From positions 1-25,350 of the forward strand of contig URPV01000015.1 in NCBI GenBank assembly GCA_900549805.1: 25,350 bases of DNA, written 5' to 3'. A program made the translations under genes and the position numbers. Origin of the DNA: an uncultured Veillonella sp. (lineage in GTDB: Bacteria > Bacillota > Negativicutes > Veillonellales > Veillonellaceae). The notes under the pieces are model-generated. The model was not told where the DNA came from and made no database searches. It was given only the letters and a program-made list of their open reading frames with translations. Position 1 is the stretch's first letter, and each line of letters opens with the position of its first letter. Positions 1 through 7,626 of the stretch are shown in pieces.

Positions 1-77
1 GGCCGCTCGCGCTCGTCGACAAGGAAATGCCCGTCGTGACGGTGGCGCCCAACGACGAACTGCTTGAAAAGCTCAAG
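1..77 (+). CDS. glmS: glmS fragment (glucosamine-6-phosphate synthase), foreign-looking
   Basis: Frame 3 from base 3 reads 25 residues resembling the C-terminal isomerase (SIS) domain of glutamine-fructose-6-phosphate aminotransferase: it includes LALVDKEMPVV and APNDELLEKLK, close to what I recall of the E. coli and beta-proteobacterial enzymes. The similarity stops at the AAG codon ending at base 77; the frame then runs 8 unrelated codons to a TGA at 102-104. Codon third positions are nearly all G or C, unlike the rest of the window, and this is the only plus-strand coding signal. The minus-strand lepB reading also breaks at exactly this base. I infer DNA from a different organism, joined by mis-assembly or library chimera; recent recombination is less likely. 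Confidence 0.6.
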
Positions 78-319
78 TACTTCGGTTCTGTACCCAAGAT
101 ATGAGGCCACCGTGTGACAATGAGAAAGTCCTTATTATGTAAGGTCGGTTCCATCGACTCACCAGATACACGAGTCGGTTGGAGGATAAAGATATGGATT
201 AAAAGGGCCAAAATAACAGCATAGACAATGGCTTCTAGCCATTCCCATAGTTCCTTGCCTAGGCGATTTTCCTTACCGGTTTCTTGTGGTTGATTATCTA
301 CATGTTGTGTGTCAGTCAT
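78..319 (-). CDS. lepB: Signal peptidase I, 5' part only (truncated at chimeric junction)
   Basis: Type I signal peptidase removes signal peptides from exported proteins at the outer face of the inner membrane. From the ATG at 317-319 I read about 81 codons. A hydrophilic N-terminus is followed by one membrane segment (about residues 28-46), then PTRVSGESMEPTL, which carries the family's catalytic Ser (S55, in the S-M-x-P-T box) and continues to an EPKY stretch. In the family a Gly-Asp-Ile/Val run normally follows, but here the frame enters a serine-rich nonsense stretch from base 76 down, where the GlmS-like sequence begins. The catalytic Lys region is therefore missing. GGGAG lies 7 bases before the start, and the gap after the yitT-family stop is 11 bases, so the two are probably co-transcribed. 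It is too short for automated gene finding but the family assignment is good. Confidence 0.8.
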
Positions 320-330
320 GACATAACTCC

Positions 331-1206
331 CTAATGAATATTCTTCTTTTTAAAGTGGCCCCCGAAGAGGTCTTGTACGTCAGAAATAGTAATAAAAGCC
401 TTGTCATCAAGCTCGTAGACGATTTCCTTAAGCTTGGTAATTTCCAAACGGGTAATAACAGAGTACAGGACATGCTTAGGTTGCTTGAGATAGCCCCCTT
501 CCCCATAGAGAATGGTAACGCCACGGCCCAAGCGATCATTTAATGCATCCGCTACTTCTGCCGATTTTTCCGCATCCAATATGATCATAACGGATTTAGA
601 TTCCTCTAGACCCGTAATGGTAATATCGATCATCTTGTAGGCGATGAAATAGGCGATGAGGGAATACATAGCGGAATTCCAGCTATAGACAAAGCCCGCC
701 AAGGTCATGATGACCAAGTTCATGCCCATAACCAATTCACCTACGGAGAAGGAAGACCGCTTATCAAAGATAATCGCCACTACCTCGGACCCATCTAAGG
801 ACCCCCCATTACGGATAATAAGGCCAACCCCAATCCCCAAGATGATTCCACCAAAGATGGCCCCAAGGAAAGGATCTGTCGTTATGACAGGTAGGTGATG
901 CATAAAATTAGAGAATATCGCCATCCAGACGATACCAAAGAGAGTCGACAGAGTAAATGTTTTGCCGATAACTCGATAGCCCAAGTATAAGAATGGCAAG
1001 TTGATGAGGACAACGAAAATAGAGAAGGAATACCCCGATAAAGTCGCTGCCATCAAGGAAATACCAACTACACCACCATCGATGATATTGTTAGGTACTA
1101 AGAATAGATCCAAGCCAACCGTATAGATGAAAGCCCCCAGAATAATAAAGAGGGCCCTAGTCATCACGGAAAGCCAAGACCGGGAATGATGCTTACTATG
1201 GCTCAT
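331..1206 (-). CDS. YitT family membrane protein (DUF161 + DUF2179)
   Basis: A 291-residue integral membrane protein. The N-terminal two thirds hold five or so hydrophobic segments, with the family's Asn-Asn-Ile-Ile-Asp-Gly-Gly-Val-Val-Gly-Ile loop after the first helix and a second Gly-rich loop containing GGSLDGSE. The last ~90 residues (from about GLEESKSVMII) are a soluble DUF2179 domain. The family is widespread in Firmicutes; its transport or signalling role is not firmly established. I chose the ATG at 1204-1206 over one six codons upstream because AGGAG sits 5 bases before it. The gene lies between a RuvC-like gene and lepB on the same strand. No link to LPS synthesis is evident. Confidence 0.85.
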   Translation of the reverse strand: MSHSKHHSRSWLSVMTRALFIILGAFIYTVGLDLFLVPNNIIDGGVVGISLMAATLSGYSFSIFVVLINLPFLYLGYRVIGKTFTLSTLFGIVWMAIFSNFMHHLPVITTDPFLGAIFGGIILGIGVGLIIRNGGSLDGSEVVAIIFDKRSSFSVGELVMGMNLVIMTLAGFVYSWNSAMYSLIAYFIAYKMIDITITGLEESKSVMIILDAEKSAEVADALNDRLGRGVTILYGEGGYLKQPKHVLYSVITRLEITKLKEIVYELDDKAFITISDVQDLFGGHFKKKNIH

Positions 1207-1259
1207 ATAGACTCCTATATACAATATACCTATTTATGTAAAAATTTACTGTAAACTAA

Positions 1260-1709
1260 CTAGTCTTTTTCTCTAGTCCGCCCCTGTGCCAGCCAACGCT
1301 TGCCAATTACATAAGCTGTAATATCATCCACCGGTTCTGGAGGAACTAACATCCCCTTTGGCAAAAGTCGTTTCAACCCTTTCGGTGGATGCAAGACCCA
1401 GTAGAGCTTTTTTGCCTCTTCTGTAGTATGGGACTCGTCCGCTAGATAGCAGGGCAAGTTTCTACTCTTAGCTAAGGCCTGTACTTGTGGATAAAGCCTA
1501 CGGTGATTAGTTCCATTACCACAAACAATAGATTCTACTCCTGGGCACATAGCAAGGACGTTAGAGACCTCTTGGTCAAAACTAACGGTTTGAATAATAG
1601 CCCGAGCTACTAAAAGGCCCTCCTGACTAAGAAGGGCTATACCTGTCTTATCATTACCTGGATCGATAGCTAATATGTTTGCCAAGTCCATACGATTAGT
1701 AATAATCAT
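1260..1709 (-). CDS. RuvC/YqgF-fold (RNase H-like) nuclease-like protein
   Basis: A 149-residue protein with the signature of the RuvC/YqgF resolvase-like fold. An early strand gives ILAIDPGNDKTGIAL with Asp16. A mid segment reads DESHTTEEAKKLY, resembling the DER-x-[ST]-T box of YqgF (Glu92). A C-terminal VDDITAYVIGKRW (Asp128/129) matches the position of the third acidic residue. All three candidate metal ligands are therefore present and the protein could be an active nuclease. Whether it acts on pre-16S rRNA, Holliday junctions or something else cannot be told from sequence. The start is the ATG at 1707-1709, with AGGGG six bases upstream; a TTG further up lacks such a site. It heads a small unit with the YitT-family gene. 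Confidence 0.7.
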   Translation of the reverse strand: MIITNRMDLANILAIDPGNDKTGIALLSQEGLLVARAIIQTVSFDQEVSNVLAMCPGVESIVCGNGTNHRRLYPQVQALAKSRNLPCYLADESHTTEEAKKLYWVLHPPKGLKRLLPKGMLVPPEPVDDITAYVIGKRWLAQGRTREKD

Positions 1710-1741
1710 GAGTGTCCCCTTCCTAATCAAATACAGTTTCT

Positions 1742-1750
1742 ATTGTACCA
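1742..1750 (-). promoter_or_regulatory. Putative extended -10 promoter for the RuvC-like/yitT/lepB unit
   Basis: On the minus strand TGG-TACAAT forms an extended -10 element about 33 bases before the chosen ATG, downstream of the DUF3084 terminator. No convincing -35 is found at 16-18 bases; TTGTCT lies 21 bases upstream, which is too far. The position fits a separate transcription unit. Confidence 0.4.
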
Positions 1751-1782
1751 TAGGATGAGCATTCTATTAGACAATTTTACAT

Positions 1783-1830
1783 AAAGAAATACCCTCTTTA
1801 CAGCTTGACTAGTAAAGAGGGTATTTCTTT
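1783..1830. terminator. Long perfect hairpin terminator after the DUF3084 gene
   Basis: A perfect 19-bp inverted repeat (1783-1801 with 1812-1830) flanks a 10-base loop. The DUF3084 stop codon is at 1834-1836, so on the minus strand the hairpin starts only 3 bases after the stop. The 3' arm on that strand ends in TTTCTTT, giving a weak U tract. On the plus strand a run of eight T's (1828-1835) follows, so it could also stop antisense transcription. Confidence 0.8.
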
Positions 1831-1833
1831 TTT

Positions 1834-2988
1834 TTACATGGATGTAATCTTTAGACGAATTTGAAGGGTGTCAGAAGAATATGTATCCTTTGTCGTAATG
1901 GCTTCTATTCGGAGAGGACCATTAGTATTGCGCACTTGGTTAATGACTTCAAAAAGTTCTGCTCCTGGTACATTGCCCACTTCACCAGACAATGGATCAG
2001 GGATGATGCCCTTTTCTTTAGCCCTTTTATTGACCTCACCCAGGAAGTCAACTACCGCATTTTGTGCATTGTCTCCACCGTTGATACCTCCAACCCAGAC
2101 GATGTCGCCCTTATGGTAAATCAAGCGTTGTGGGTAAATTTGGATTTTCGCAATGGCCGGTTCACCGACGATAATATTTCCTGACGCCACAATACGAACC
2201 ATCATAGGTGTATCAGCAGCAGCTAACTGCTTTGCTACATCAGCCATATTAGACCGGCTCACATAGAGGACGGATTGTTCTTCCTTTATATTAAAGCGTT
2301 TAAGGATCAATCCATTGGTATCATTGAGGATATCTGTAAGAACCCCCTGTGCTTCAGTTTCTGACAAGCCTGGTCGAACCGTAGCGGAGGAAAGCACCTC
2401 CCCTACCCCGAACATAACCGTTCCCTCCCGGAGGTTGGTGATGTTATTCTCCAAGTTCTTGGCTGTAAATTGAAGGTCTGCAATATGGTCCTCCATAACC
2501 CTCCGCGCCTTTTCGAGGTCCCCCATGCGACCTTGCGCTTCTTGGTAAGCTTCCTTAACAGACTGGAGGTCTGCTCCCATAGCATCACGGGCCGCCCTGA
2601 CTTCTTCCAGTTCTTGTTGGGATGCTTGAACTGCTTCCTGCATAGTATTCATTTGTTCTGCTTGAGCATCAATTTCTGCCTGCCTTGCTTTGAGTTCTTC
2701 GTTCTTGGCCGCGATTTGTTGATTAAGCTCTTCCATTTGGGCATACATTTGATCTAAGCCAAAGAGGGCTGTCCGTACAGACCGAGAAGAAATGGATAGA
2801 ACCCCTACAGTAGCCGCCGCAATCATAAGACCTGTGATTATGGTTACCACAATGGATGTGTATTTAGGACGTAAGCCAAAGAGGGACATACGCTGTTTGC
2901 CCACCTTGGTACCAATCTTATCCCCTACATAGGCAATGATACCACCCATGACGGCGATAATGGCTAAAATTTTAAGGCCCACTAACAT
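1834..2988 (-). CDS. DUF3084 domain protein: two membrane segments plus long coiled coil
   Basis: A 384-residue protein of unknown function. Two hydrophobic helices (about residues 4-22 and 45-66) enclose a short basic loop with MSLFGLRPKY. They are followed by a strongly predicted coiled coil (about 75-190, rich in Glu, Gln, Ala and Leu heptads) and a C-terminal mixed alpha/beta domain of about 190 residues. DUF3084 proteins are known from cyanobacteria and Negativicutes; I know no established biochemical role. The gene sits directly after the Lpt permease, separated by a terminator, and has an AGGAGG-type ribosome binding site. The architecture suggests an inner-membrane protein with a long extramembrane rod. 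A structural or envelope-linking role is inference from architecture and neighbours only. Confidence 0.8.
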   Translation of the reverse strand: MLVGLKILAIIAVMGGIIAYVGDKIGTKVGKQRMSLFGLRPKYTSIVVTIITGLMIAAATVGVLSISSRSVRTALFGLDQMYAQMEELNQQIAAKNEELKARQAEIDAQAEQMNTMQEAVQASQQELEEVRAARDAMGADLQSVKEAYQEAQGRMGDLEKARRVMEDHIADLQFTAKNLENNITNLREGTVMFGVGEVLSSATVRPGLSETEAQGVLTDILNDTNGLILKRFNIKEEQSVLYVSRSNMADVAKQLAAADTPMMVRIVASGNIIVGEPAIAKIQIYPQRLIYHKGDIVWVGGINGGDNAQNAVVDFLGEVNKRAKEKGIIPDPLSGEVGNVPGAELFEVINQVRNTNGPLRIEAITTKDTYSSDTLQIRLKITSM

Positions 2989-3030
2989 ACAATCCCTCCT
3001 TTCTTAAATCTAAACACTAAAACTATATGA

Positions 3031-3067
3031 AACAAAAGGACAAGGACGAAGACAGGTCTCCGTCCTT
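3031..3067 (-). terminator. Terminator at the end of the lpxI-to-Lpt operon
   Basis: On the minus strand, 7 bases after the permease stop, AAGGACG...CGTCCTT forms a stem extended by AGAC/GTCT (3042-3067). The single plus-strand mismatch becomes a G-U pair only in minus-strand RNA, giving about 12 continuous pairs. A T-rich run TTTTGTTT follows (3031-3038). This supports a minus-strand terminator of moderate strength. Confidence 0.6.
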
Positions 3068-3073
3068 AAGGCC

Positions 3074-4162
3074 CTATTTTGATACGCGATAATTAAGATA
3101 AGCACCAGCTATAATCCCTAAGATATTAGGTAGCCAAGCCGCTAACAAGGTTGGAATAGAACCACTTTCACCCAAGGCGCCAGACAAGGTCATGACACCA
3201 TAATAGATGAAGATGACCACAATGGAAATGGCAAAACCTGCAGAAGAAGAGGACCGATTCTTTTGTAGACCCAAAGGTGCCCCTACGAGAGCAAAGATAA
3301 AGGAGGCCATAGGAATGGTAATGCGTTTATACATTTCCATTTCTAGTTTATTAGTATTTGTATAGGCCGCCTTATAGGCTGCAATTTGATGACGCAATTC
3401 ACGAATGGTCATCTCTTCTGGATCCTTTTGCTCATTCGCTAATTTATCTGGATCCTTGGTAATTGGCAAGACCTGTTGGGTAAAGTTCATGGTCCTCTCT
3501 ACCCCTTTGCCACCAGACAGATCATAGATAATACCCTTATGCATAATCCAATATTGGCCATTCCATTCGGCTTCATCTGCATTCTCTACCTGTTGTAAAA
3601 CCCCTTTATCAAAAGTTTGCACAGTGATTTGTTTCAGCTTTTTAGAGGTAGAATTATATTCTTTGGCATACATGAGGGTATTGAGCTCATCCCCATCCAT
3701 GGACTTAATAACTATATGTTCCTGGGATTGTGGAGTCGCTTTTTGCATGATTTCTTCCCGGATAATCCGTTGGTAAGCATGGTTAGTAGCTGGCACTACA
3801 TATTCATTAAAGCCCACCGCAAAGAGGGATATAATCAAGGCGGTCACATAAACAGGTGTTGCTAAGCGACCAAAACTAAGGCCACCAGCCCGCATAATGA
3901 CGATTTCACTCGTCCCAGAGAGGCGAGAGAAGGTCATCAAGGATGCCAAAAGAACCGACATAGGGAAGGTCAAGATAACGATCTTAGGCATGGCCAGTAC
4001 GAAAGCCTTAGATACAGACCAGAGAGAAGCTCCATACTGGGTGATATATTGGGCAATTTTGAAGAGAGTCCCCGTCCCAATAAAAATAGATGTAAAAGCA
4101 AAAATACCAAATATAAAAGGACCGATAAAGGCCTTAAGGATGTATTTATCTAATAATCTCAT
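3074..4162 (-). CDS. LptF/LptG family LPS export permease
   Basis: A 362-residue YjgP/YjgQ-family permease, the transmembrane part of the ABC transporter that pulls LPS from the inner membrane and hands it to the periplasmic bridge. Three hydrophobic segments lie in the first ~125 residues (starting RLLDKYILKAFIGPF), then a periplasmic beta domain of roughly 150 residues, then three C-terminal helices. This six-helix layout and length are standard for the family. The start is the ATG at 4160-4162, preceded by AGGGGG at 6 bases; a longer open frame upstream overlaps lptB and is not a real extension. It lies 10 bases after lptB. Only one permease gene is present, so LptF and LptG cannot be told apart. 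Confidence 0.9.
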   Translation of the reverse strand: MRLLDKYILKAFIGPFIFGIFAFTSIFIGTGTLFKIAQYITQYGASLWSVSKAFVLAMPKIVILTFPMSVLLASLMTFSRLSGTSEIVIMRAGGLSFGRLATPVYVTALIISLFAVGFNEYVVPATNHAYQRIIREEIMQKATPQSQEHIVIKSMDGDELNTLMYAKEYNSTSKKLKQITVQTFDKGVLQQVENADEAEWNGQYWIMHKGIIYDLSGGKGVERTMNFTQQVLPITKDPDKLANEQKDPEEMTIRELRHQIAAYKAAYTNTNKLEMEMYKRITIPMASFIFALVGAPLGLQKNRSSSSAGFAISIVVIFIYYGVMTLSGALGESGSIPTLLAAWLPNILGIIAGAYLNYRVSK

Positions 4163-4172
4163 GGCCGTCCCC

Positions 4173-4892
4173 CTACATTTTAAAGTTTTCACCCAAGTAA
4201 TTATCGCGCGCCACTGGGTTGCTGACAATTTCTTCTGGAGTCCCTTCAAATAGGATTTTACCGGATCCCAGGATATAGGCCTTATCAACAATCCCCAAGG
4301 TTTCCCGCACATTGTGGTCCGTAATAAGGATACCAATACCACGAGACTTTACATGACGGATAATCTCTTGAATATCCGCTACCGCAATAGGATCGACCCC
4401 AGCAAAAGGCTCATCCAAGAGGATAAAGTTTGGAGATAGAGCCAGGCAACGAGCGATTTCTACTCGGCGCCGTTCCCCACCGGATAATTGCATCCCCTTA
4501 AGATGACGGATATGTTCAATATGGAATTCCGCAATTAACTCGTCTACCTTAGCATCAATATCAGCCTTGGATAATGAGGTTGTTTGTAGCATAGACCGGA
4601 TATTATCCTCCACGGTCATAGATCGGAAGATAGACGCTTCCTGTGGCAAATAGCCCAAGCCTTCAGCAGCCCGTTTATGAAGTGGTAGGCTTGTAATATC
4701 GTGTCCTCCAACTTCAATGGTACCACTGGTAGGGCGTTCGATGCCAACAATCATATAAAAAGTCGTTGTCTTACCGGCCCCATTAGGGCCCAAGAGACCT
4801 ACGATATCGCCCTTGTCCACGCGAATACTCACGCCATTAACAACGTTACGCCCTTTAAAGTTTTTAACGAGGTCTTTTGTTTCAATAAACAT
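4173..4892 (-). CDS. lptB: LptB, LPS export ABC transporter ATPase
   Basis: A 239-residue cytoplasmic ATPase that powers LPS extraction with the LptF/G permease. Motifs are intact: Walker A GPNGAGKT (35-42), Q-loop Gln84, signature LSGGE (136-140), Walker B FILLDEP (156-162) and switch His193. The family-typical FAGVDP follows Walker B, distinguishing LptB from generic ABC ATPases. Length equals the usual ~240. The gene is 8 bases after the lptA-like stop and 10 bases before the permease start, giving the order lptC-lptA-lptB-permease. Confidence 0.96.
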   Translation of the reverse strand: MFIETKDLVKNFKGRNVVNGVSIRVDKGDIVGLLGPNGAGKTTTFYMIVGIERPTSGTIEVGGHDITSLPLHKRAAEGLGYLPQEASIFRSMTVEDNIRSMLQTTSLSKADIDAKVDELIAEFHIEHIRHLKGMQLSGGERRRVEIARCLALSPNFILLDEPFAGVDPIAVADIQEIIRHVKSRGIGILITDHNVRETLGIVDKAYILGSGKILFEGTPEEIVSNPVARDNYLGENFKM

Positions 4893-4900
4893 GTGCTATC

Positions 4901-5620
4901 CTATCGTGGAGAAATAATAAGTGTGGAACGACCACCTTGTGTTTGAGCGGAGTTATCAGATAATTCCACCTTCAATTCTGGCGCATCCAAGAGGTTGCCA
5001 TTTTGGTTAACATGGGCCGACCCTGTGAGGAGGACTTGCCCATCGTCTTGACCCGGTGTTTGGGTATATACTGCATGATCAGCAGAACCAGAAGTATTTC
5101 GTTCTTCATTATAGAAGGTAACACCACCAGTAGCAACCGCCTTAATTTGGCCGAACCAACCCTCTACATGGTTTGCTGTCAAGGTTGTACCATTGGCGAT
5201 TAGGCGGGCATTACCATCTACCGTACCATATTCTGTTTTCGTATTATAGTCGACGCTATCGCCAAAGATTTGGCGGCCTCCACGTTCCAAATGTACAGAG
5301 CCAGTTGCCGTAAAGCGTTCATCATCATATGAATGAATAGAAGAGGCTGCCATAGACATGTCATTACCAATCATAGTAATGCCGCCAGACAAGTCCGCTT
5401 CTCGAGTCTTGGTGTTATACCACCCCTTATCACCAGTCATAGTCTTGTCGTCCTGTGTGATAACGACAGAACCAGACGCTTCAGCCTTACCAGACACCCC
5501 ATCATAGGTTAAATTATCCGCCGTAATAGCAATACTGCCACCACTCATAGCAGCAAAAGCTGTTGTTGATAAAGCCATAGCGGCCACAGCCATCAAGGCT
5601 GCTACTTTCATCTTTTTCAT
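4901..5620 (-). CDS. lptA: LptA/OstA-like periplasmic LPS transport protein
   Basis: A 239-residue exported protein with a signal peptide (Lys-rich start, hydrophobic core, AFA cleavage motif at 21-23) and a repeated beta-strand pattern typical of the OstA/LptA jellyroll: ITADNLTYD, AEASGSVVITQDDKTMTGD and TATGSVHLERGGRQIFGD. LptA bridges LPS from LptC across the periplasm to LptD. It is longer than E. coli LptA (~185 residues), so it may hold more strands. It is placed between lptC and lptB. The OstA-like fold is also found in the N-terminal domain of LptD, but no LptD barrel is present here. Confidence 0.85.
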   Translation of the reverse strand: MKKMKVAALMAVAAMALSTTAFAAMSGGSIAITADNLTYDGVSGKAEASGSVVITQDDKTMTGDKGWYNTKTREADLSGGITMIGNDMSMAASSIHSYDDERFTATGSVHLERGGRQIFGDSVDYNTKTEYGTVDGNARLIANGTTLTANHVEGWFGQIKAVATGGVTFYNEERNTSGSADHAVYTQTPGQDDGQVLLTGSAHVNQNGNLLDAPELKVELSDNSAQTQGGRSTLIISPR

Positions 5621-5637
5621 TCTCTATATCCTCACTC

Positions 5638-6171
5638 TTACTTCTTAACCAATTTCGCATGACCATGTACTTCAATATGTTGTAAGGCCATATTAGCGAT
5701 TAAGGAATCACCGGTCAGTATAGCCTCGTTATTTTCAAAGGTAAACGGTGTGGACGCGGATAATTCCTTCTTAGTGTTGTCGAAGTGCAAGGCCTCAACA
5801 TCAAACACAGCACCTTCTGAAGTCGTCGCATGAATACCACCGGTCATATCCAATTGCTTATGGTCACTAGACATAGTGGCCTCTGGCGCAGTCAATTGCA
5901 TAACCACATCGTTTTGGTTAAAGGTCCCTTTGAGGTTTTTCATAGTGATCGCCTTTGTCTTAGGATCATACTCGATGGTATCCGCCGTCAAGGCCCAGAT
6001 GAGTTTACCATCTTGTTCTTCCCGGAGGTCAGCACCGGAAAAATTAATCAAGCGCCCGGAGGGACTCCCGGTGACGATAGCTTCACCGCCCCCAAAGAGA
6101 AACCATATGAGGCCCCCAATGACAGCAACAACAGCTACAATAATAGCTATTAGCTTCTTATTTTTCTTCAT
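5638..6171 (-). CDS. lptC: LptC, LPS export periplasmic anchor protein
   Basis: A 177-residue bitopic protein: short basic N-terminus (KKNKK), one membrane helix (about 7-26), then a beta-rich periplasmic domain with the LptC/OstA-type pattern (INFSGADLREEQDGKLIW, then ITMKNLKG and LDMTGGIHATTSEG). LptC receives LPS from the permease complex and passes it to LptA. Length fits the family (~190). The start overlaps the end of the upstream acyltransferase gene by 14 bases, so translation is probably coupled. The stop is 17 bases before the lptA start. Confidence 0.88.
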   Translation of the reverse strand: MKKNKKLIAIIVAVVAVIGGLIWFLFGGGEAIVTGSPSGRLINFSGADLREEQDGKLIWALTADTIEYDPKTKAITMKNLKGTFNQNDVVMQLTAPEATMSSDHKQLDMTGGIHATTSEGAVFDVEALHFDNTKKELSASTPFTFENNEAILTGDSLIANMALQHIEVHGHAKLVKK

Positions 6172-7093
6172 GCACTAACTCCCTTACTCTCATTTTATGT
6201 TCTAAATCGTTAATTTCATGTGGTTTCGTATTCCACCGATGTTGGAACCAGAGCCATTCATCAGGATGCTCCTTAATGAAAGTTTCCGTTACCTGACAGC
6301 ACTCTTCCGTCAGACGGTACATATCTACTTCGTGATTACCTGTATCCTTATAGTACAAAGGTGGCAAGACATGAACTATATGGTGATCTGCCCTTTCCCC
6401 ACGAGACATGAAAATTGGCAATACTGGGGAACCAAATTTTTGAGCAAAGGTAGCAGGTCCTACTACAGCAGATGATTCTTGGCCCAAGAAAGGTACCGGC
6501 AACCCATCAATATAGCCATCTTGGTCAGCTAAAAACCCTAAGAGTTTCTTTTGCTTAAGAGCCCGTGCCGCTCGGATGAGTTCATTCCCGCCGCGAGCAA
6601 ACACCTCAACCCCCGCAGCCTCCCGGTACTCATTCAAGAGGCGAGTAAACTGTGCATTCGGCTGCTTTTTTACGATAGTTGTTGTAGGATAGCCATTTTC
6701 AGCCAGCGCAGCGGCCATCCATTCCCAGTTGCCCACATGAGCCGTAAGAACAACTACCCCTTTACCTTGACTCAAGGTATCCTCTAAATAAGAAGCGCCT
6801 CGAATTTCGATATGGTCTCGGATAAAGGTGGAAGTAAGATTCGGCATATACATAATTTCTAAGGCGGACCGCCCTAAATTCTCGAAAAGCCGGTCCATGA
6901 GATGACTAGCCTCAGTTTCACTAATACCTAGCCCAATTTGAGCATTTTTGATGCCCCTCTTCTTTTGTTTCCCTGCTATGAGACCATAGACAGGACCTAA
7001 GGCAGCACCAATTTTGAGTACTGCACTATAAGGGAGGCGGCAAGTCAACCAAGACAAACCTTTGAGGGCCTTATATTGCCATTCATTACTCAT
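6158..7093 (-). CDS. lpxL: LpxL/HtrB-type lipid A acyltransferase (copy 1)
   Basis: A 311-residue member of the lysophospholipid/lipid A acyltransferase family, which adds secondary acyl chains to Kdo-lipid A at the inner membrane. The HX4E catalytic box is HVGNWE (His119, Glu124), followed by a LADQDG segment and PFLGQESSAVVGPATFA, both characteristic of LpxL/LpxM proteins. The N-terminus is weakly hydrophobic. It sits between kdsC and lptC, after the Kdo genes, as expected for a Kdo-dependent late acyltransferase. Which acyl chain or position it handles cannot be read from the sequence. A paralogue lies at 18969-19877. Confidence 0.88.
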   Translation of the reverse strand: MSNEWQYKALKGLSWLTCRLPYSAVLKIGAALGPVYGLIAGKQKKRGIKNAQIGLGISETEASHLMDRLFENLGRSALEIMYMPNLTSTFIRDHIEIRGASYLEDTLSQGKGVVVLTAHVGNWEWMAAALAENGYPTTTIVKKQPNAQFTRLLNEYREAAGVEVFARGGNELIRAARALKQKKLLGFLADQDGYIDGLPVPFLGQESSAVVGPATFAQKFGSPVLPIFMSRGERADHHIVHVLPPLYYKDTGNHEVDMYRLTEECCQVTETFIKEHPDEWLWFQHRWNTKPHEINDLEHKMRVRELVHEEK

Positions 7094-7104
7094 CGTGTCT
7101 CCCC

Positions 7105-7626
7105 CTATTGTCCTATTTCATATACTTCATTGCGGTAGCTATCAACAATAGCCTCCCACTTACCTTCTGCTTGTAAGATATATTCTACAGCTTGACGCAC
7201 GGCCCCTTGGCCACCTGCCTTAGTGGTTATATAAGAAGCTAAAGCCTTAGCTTCATCGCAGGCATTTGCTGGTGCTAAGGCTAAGCCCACATGACTCAAA
7301 GGGCCCAAATCATTGAGGTCATCCCCCATATAGGCCACTCGTTTCAAGTCTAGACCTTGCTCTTGGCAGATCTCCATAAGGGCTTGCGTCTTATTACCGC
7401 ACCCCATATGGAGGTGATCTATATGAAGCTCCTTAGCCCGTCGTTCTACGATAGCTGACCGACGTCCTGTAATAATTGCTAGTTGTACCCCTGCTTGCCG
7501 TAAGGCAGTTAGCCCTAATCCATCTAGAGTATTGAAGGCTTTCAGCTCTTCTCCCTCCGAGGTATAGGTCAAATGGCCGTCAGTTAAAACGCCATCTACA
7601 TCCAAGGCTAACAACTGAATATACAT
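7105..7626 (-). CDS. kdsC: KdsC, Kdo-8-phosphate phosphatase
   Basis: A 173-residue HAD-superfamily phosphatase without a cap domain; it converts Kdo-8-phosphate to Kdo. The nucleophile motif is DVDGVLTDG (Asp9, Asp11), the Thr motif is AIITGR, and the metal-binding motif is GDDLNDLGPL. Size matches the tetrameric KdsC group (~170-190). The start shares one base with the kdsD stop (TAATG), indicating translational coupling. The upstream neighbours kdsB, kdsA and kdsD complete the Kdo pathway. Confidence 0.95.
   Translation of the reverse strand: MYIQLLALDVDGVLTDGHLTYTSEGEELKAFNTLDGLGLTALRQAGVQLAIITGRRSAIVERRAKELHIDHLHMGCGNKTQALMEICQEQGLDLKRVAYMGDDLNDLGPLSHVGLALAPANACDEAKALASYITTKAGGQGAVRQAVEYILQAEGKWEAIVDSYRNEVYEIGQ

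Noticed and set aside
1710..1730. TTG start for the RuvC-like gene
   Set aside because: ATG at 1709 has AGGGG at 6 bases, and the TTG-encoded part lies over that ribosome binding site.
4163..4342. 60-codon N-terminal extension of the Lpt permease
   Set aside because: It lies inside lptB in another frame; the ATG at 4162 has a good ribosome binding site and the family N-terminus begins there.
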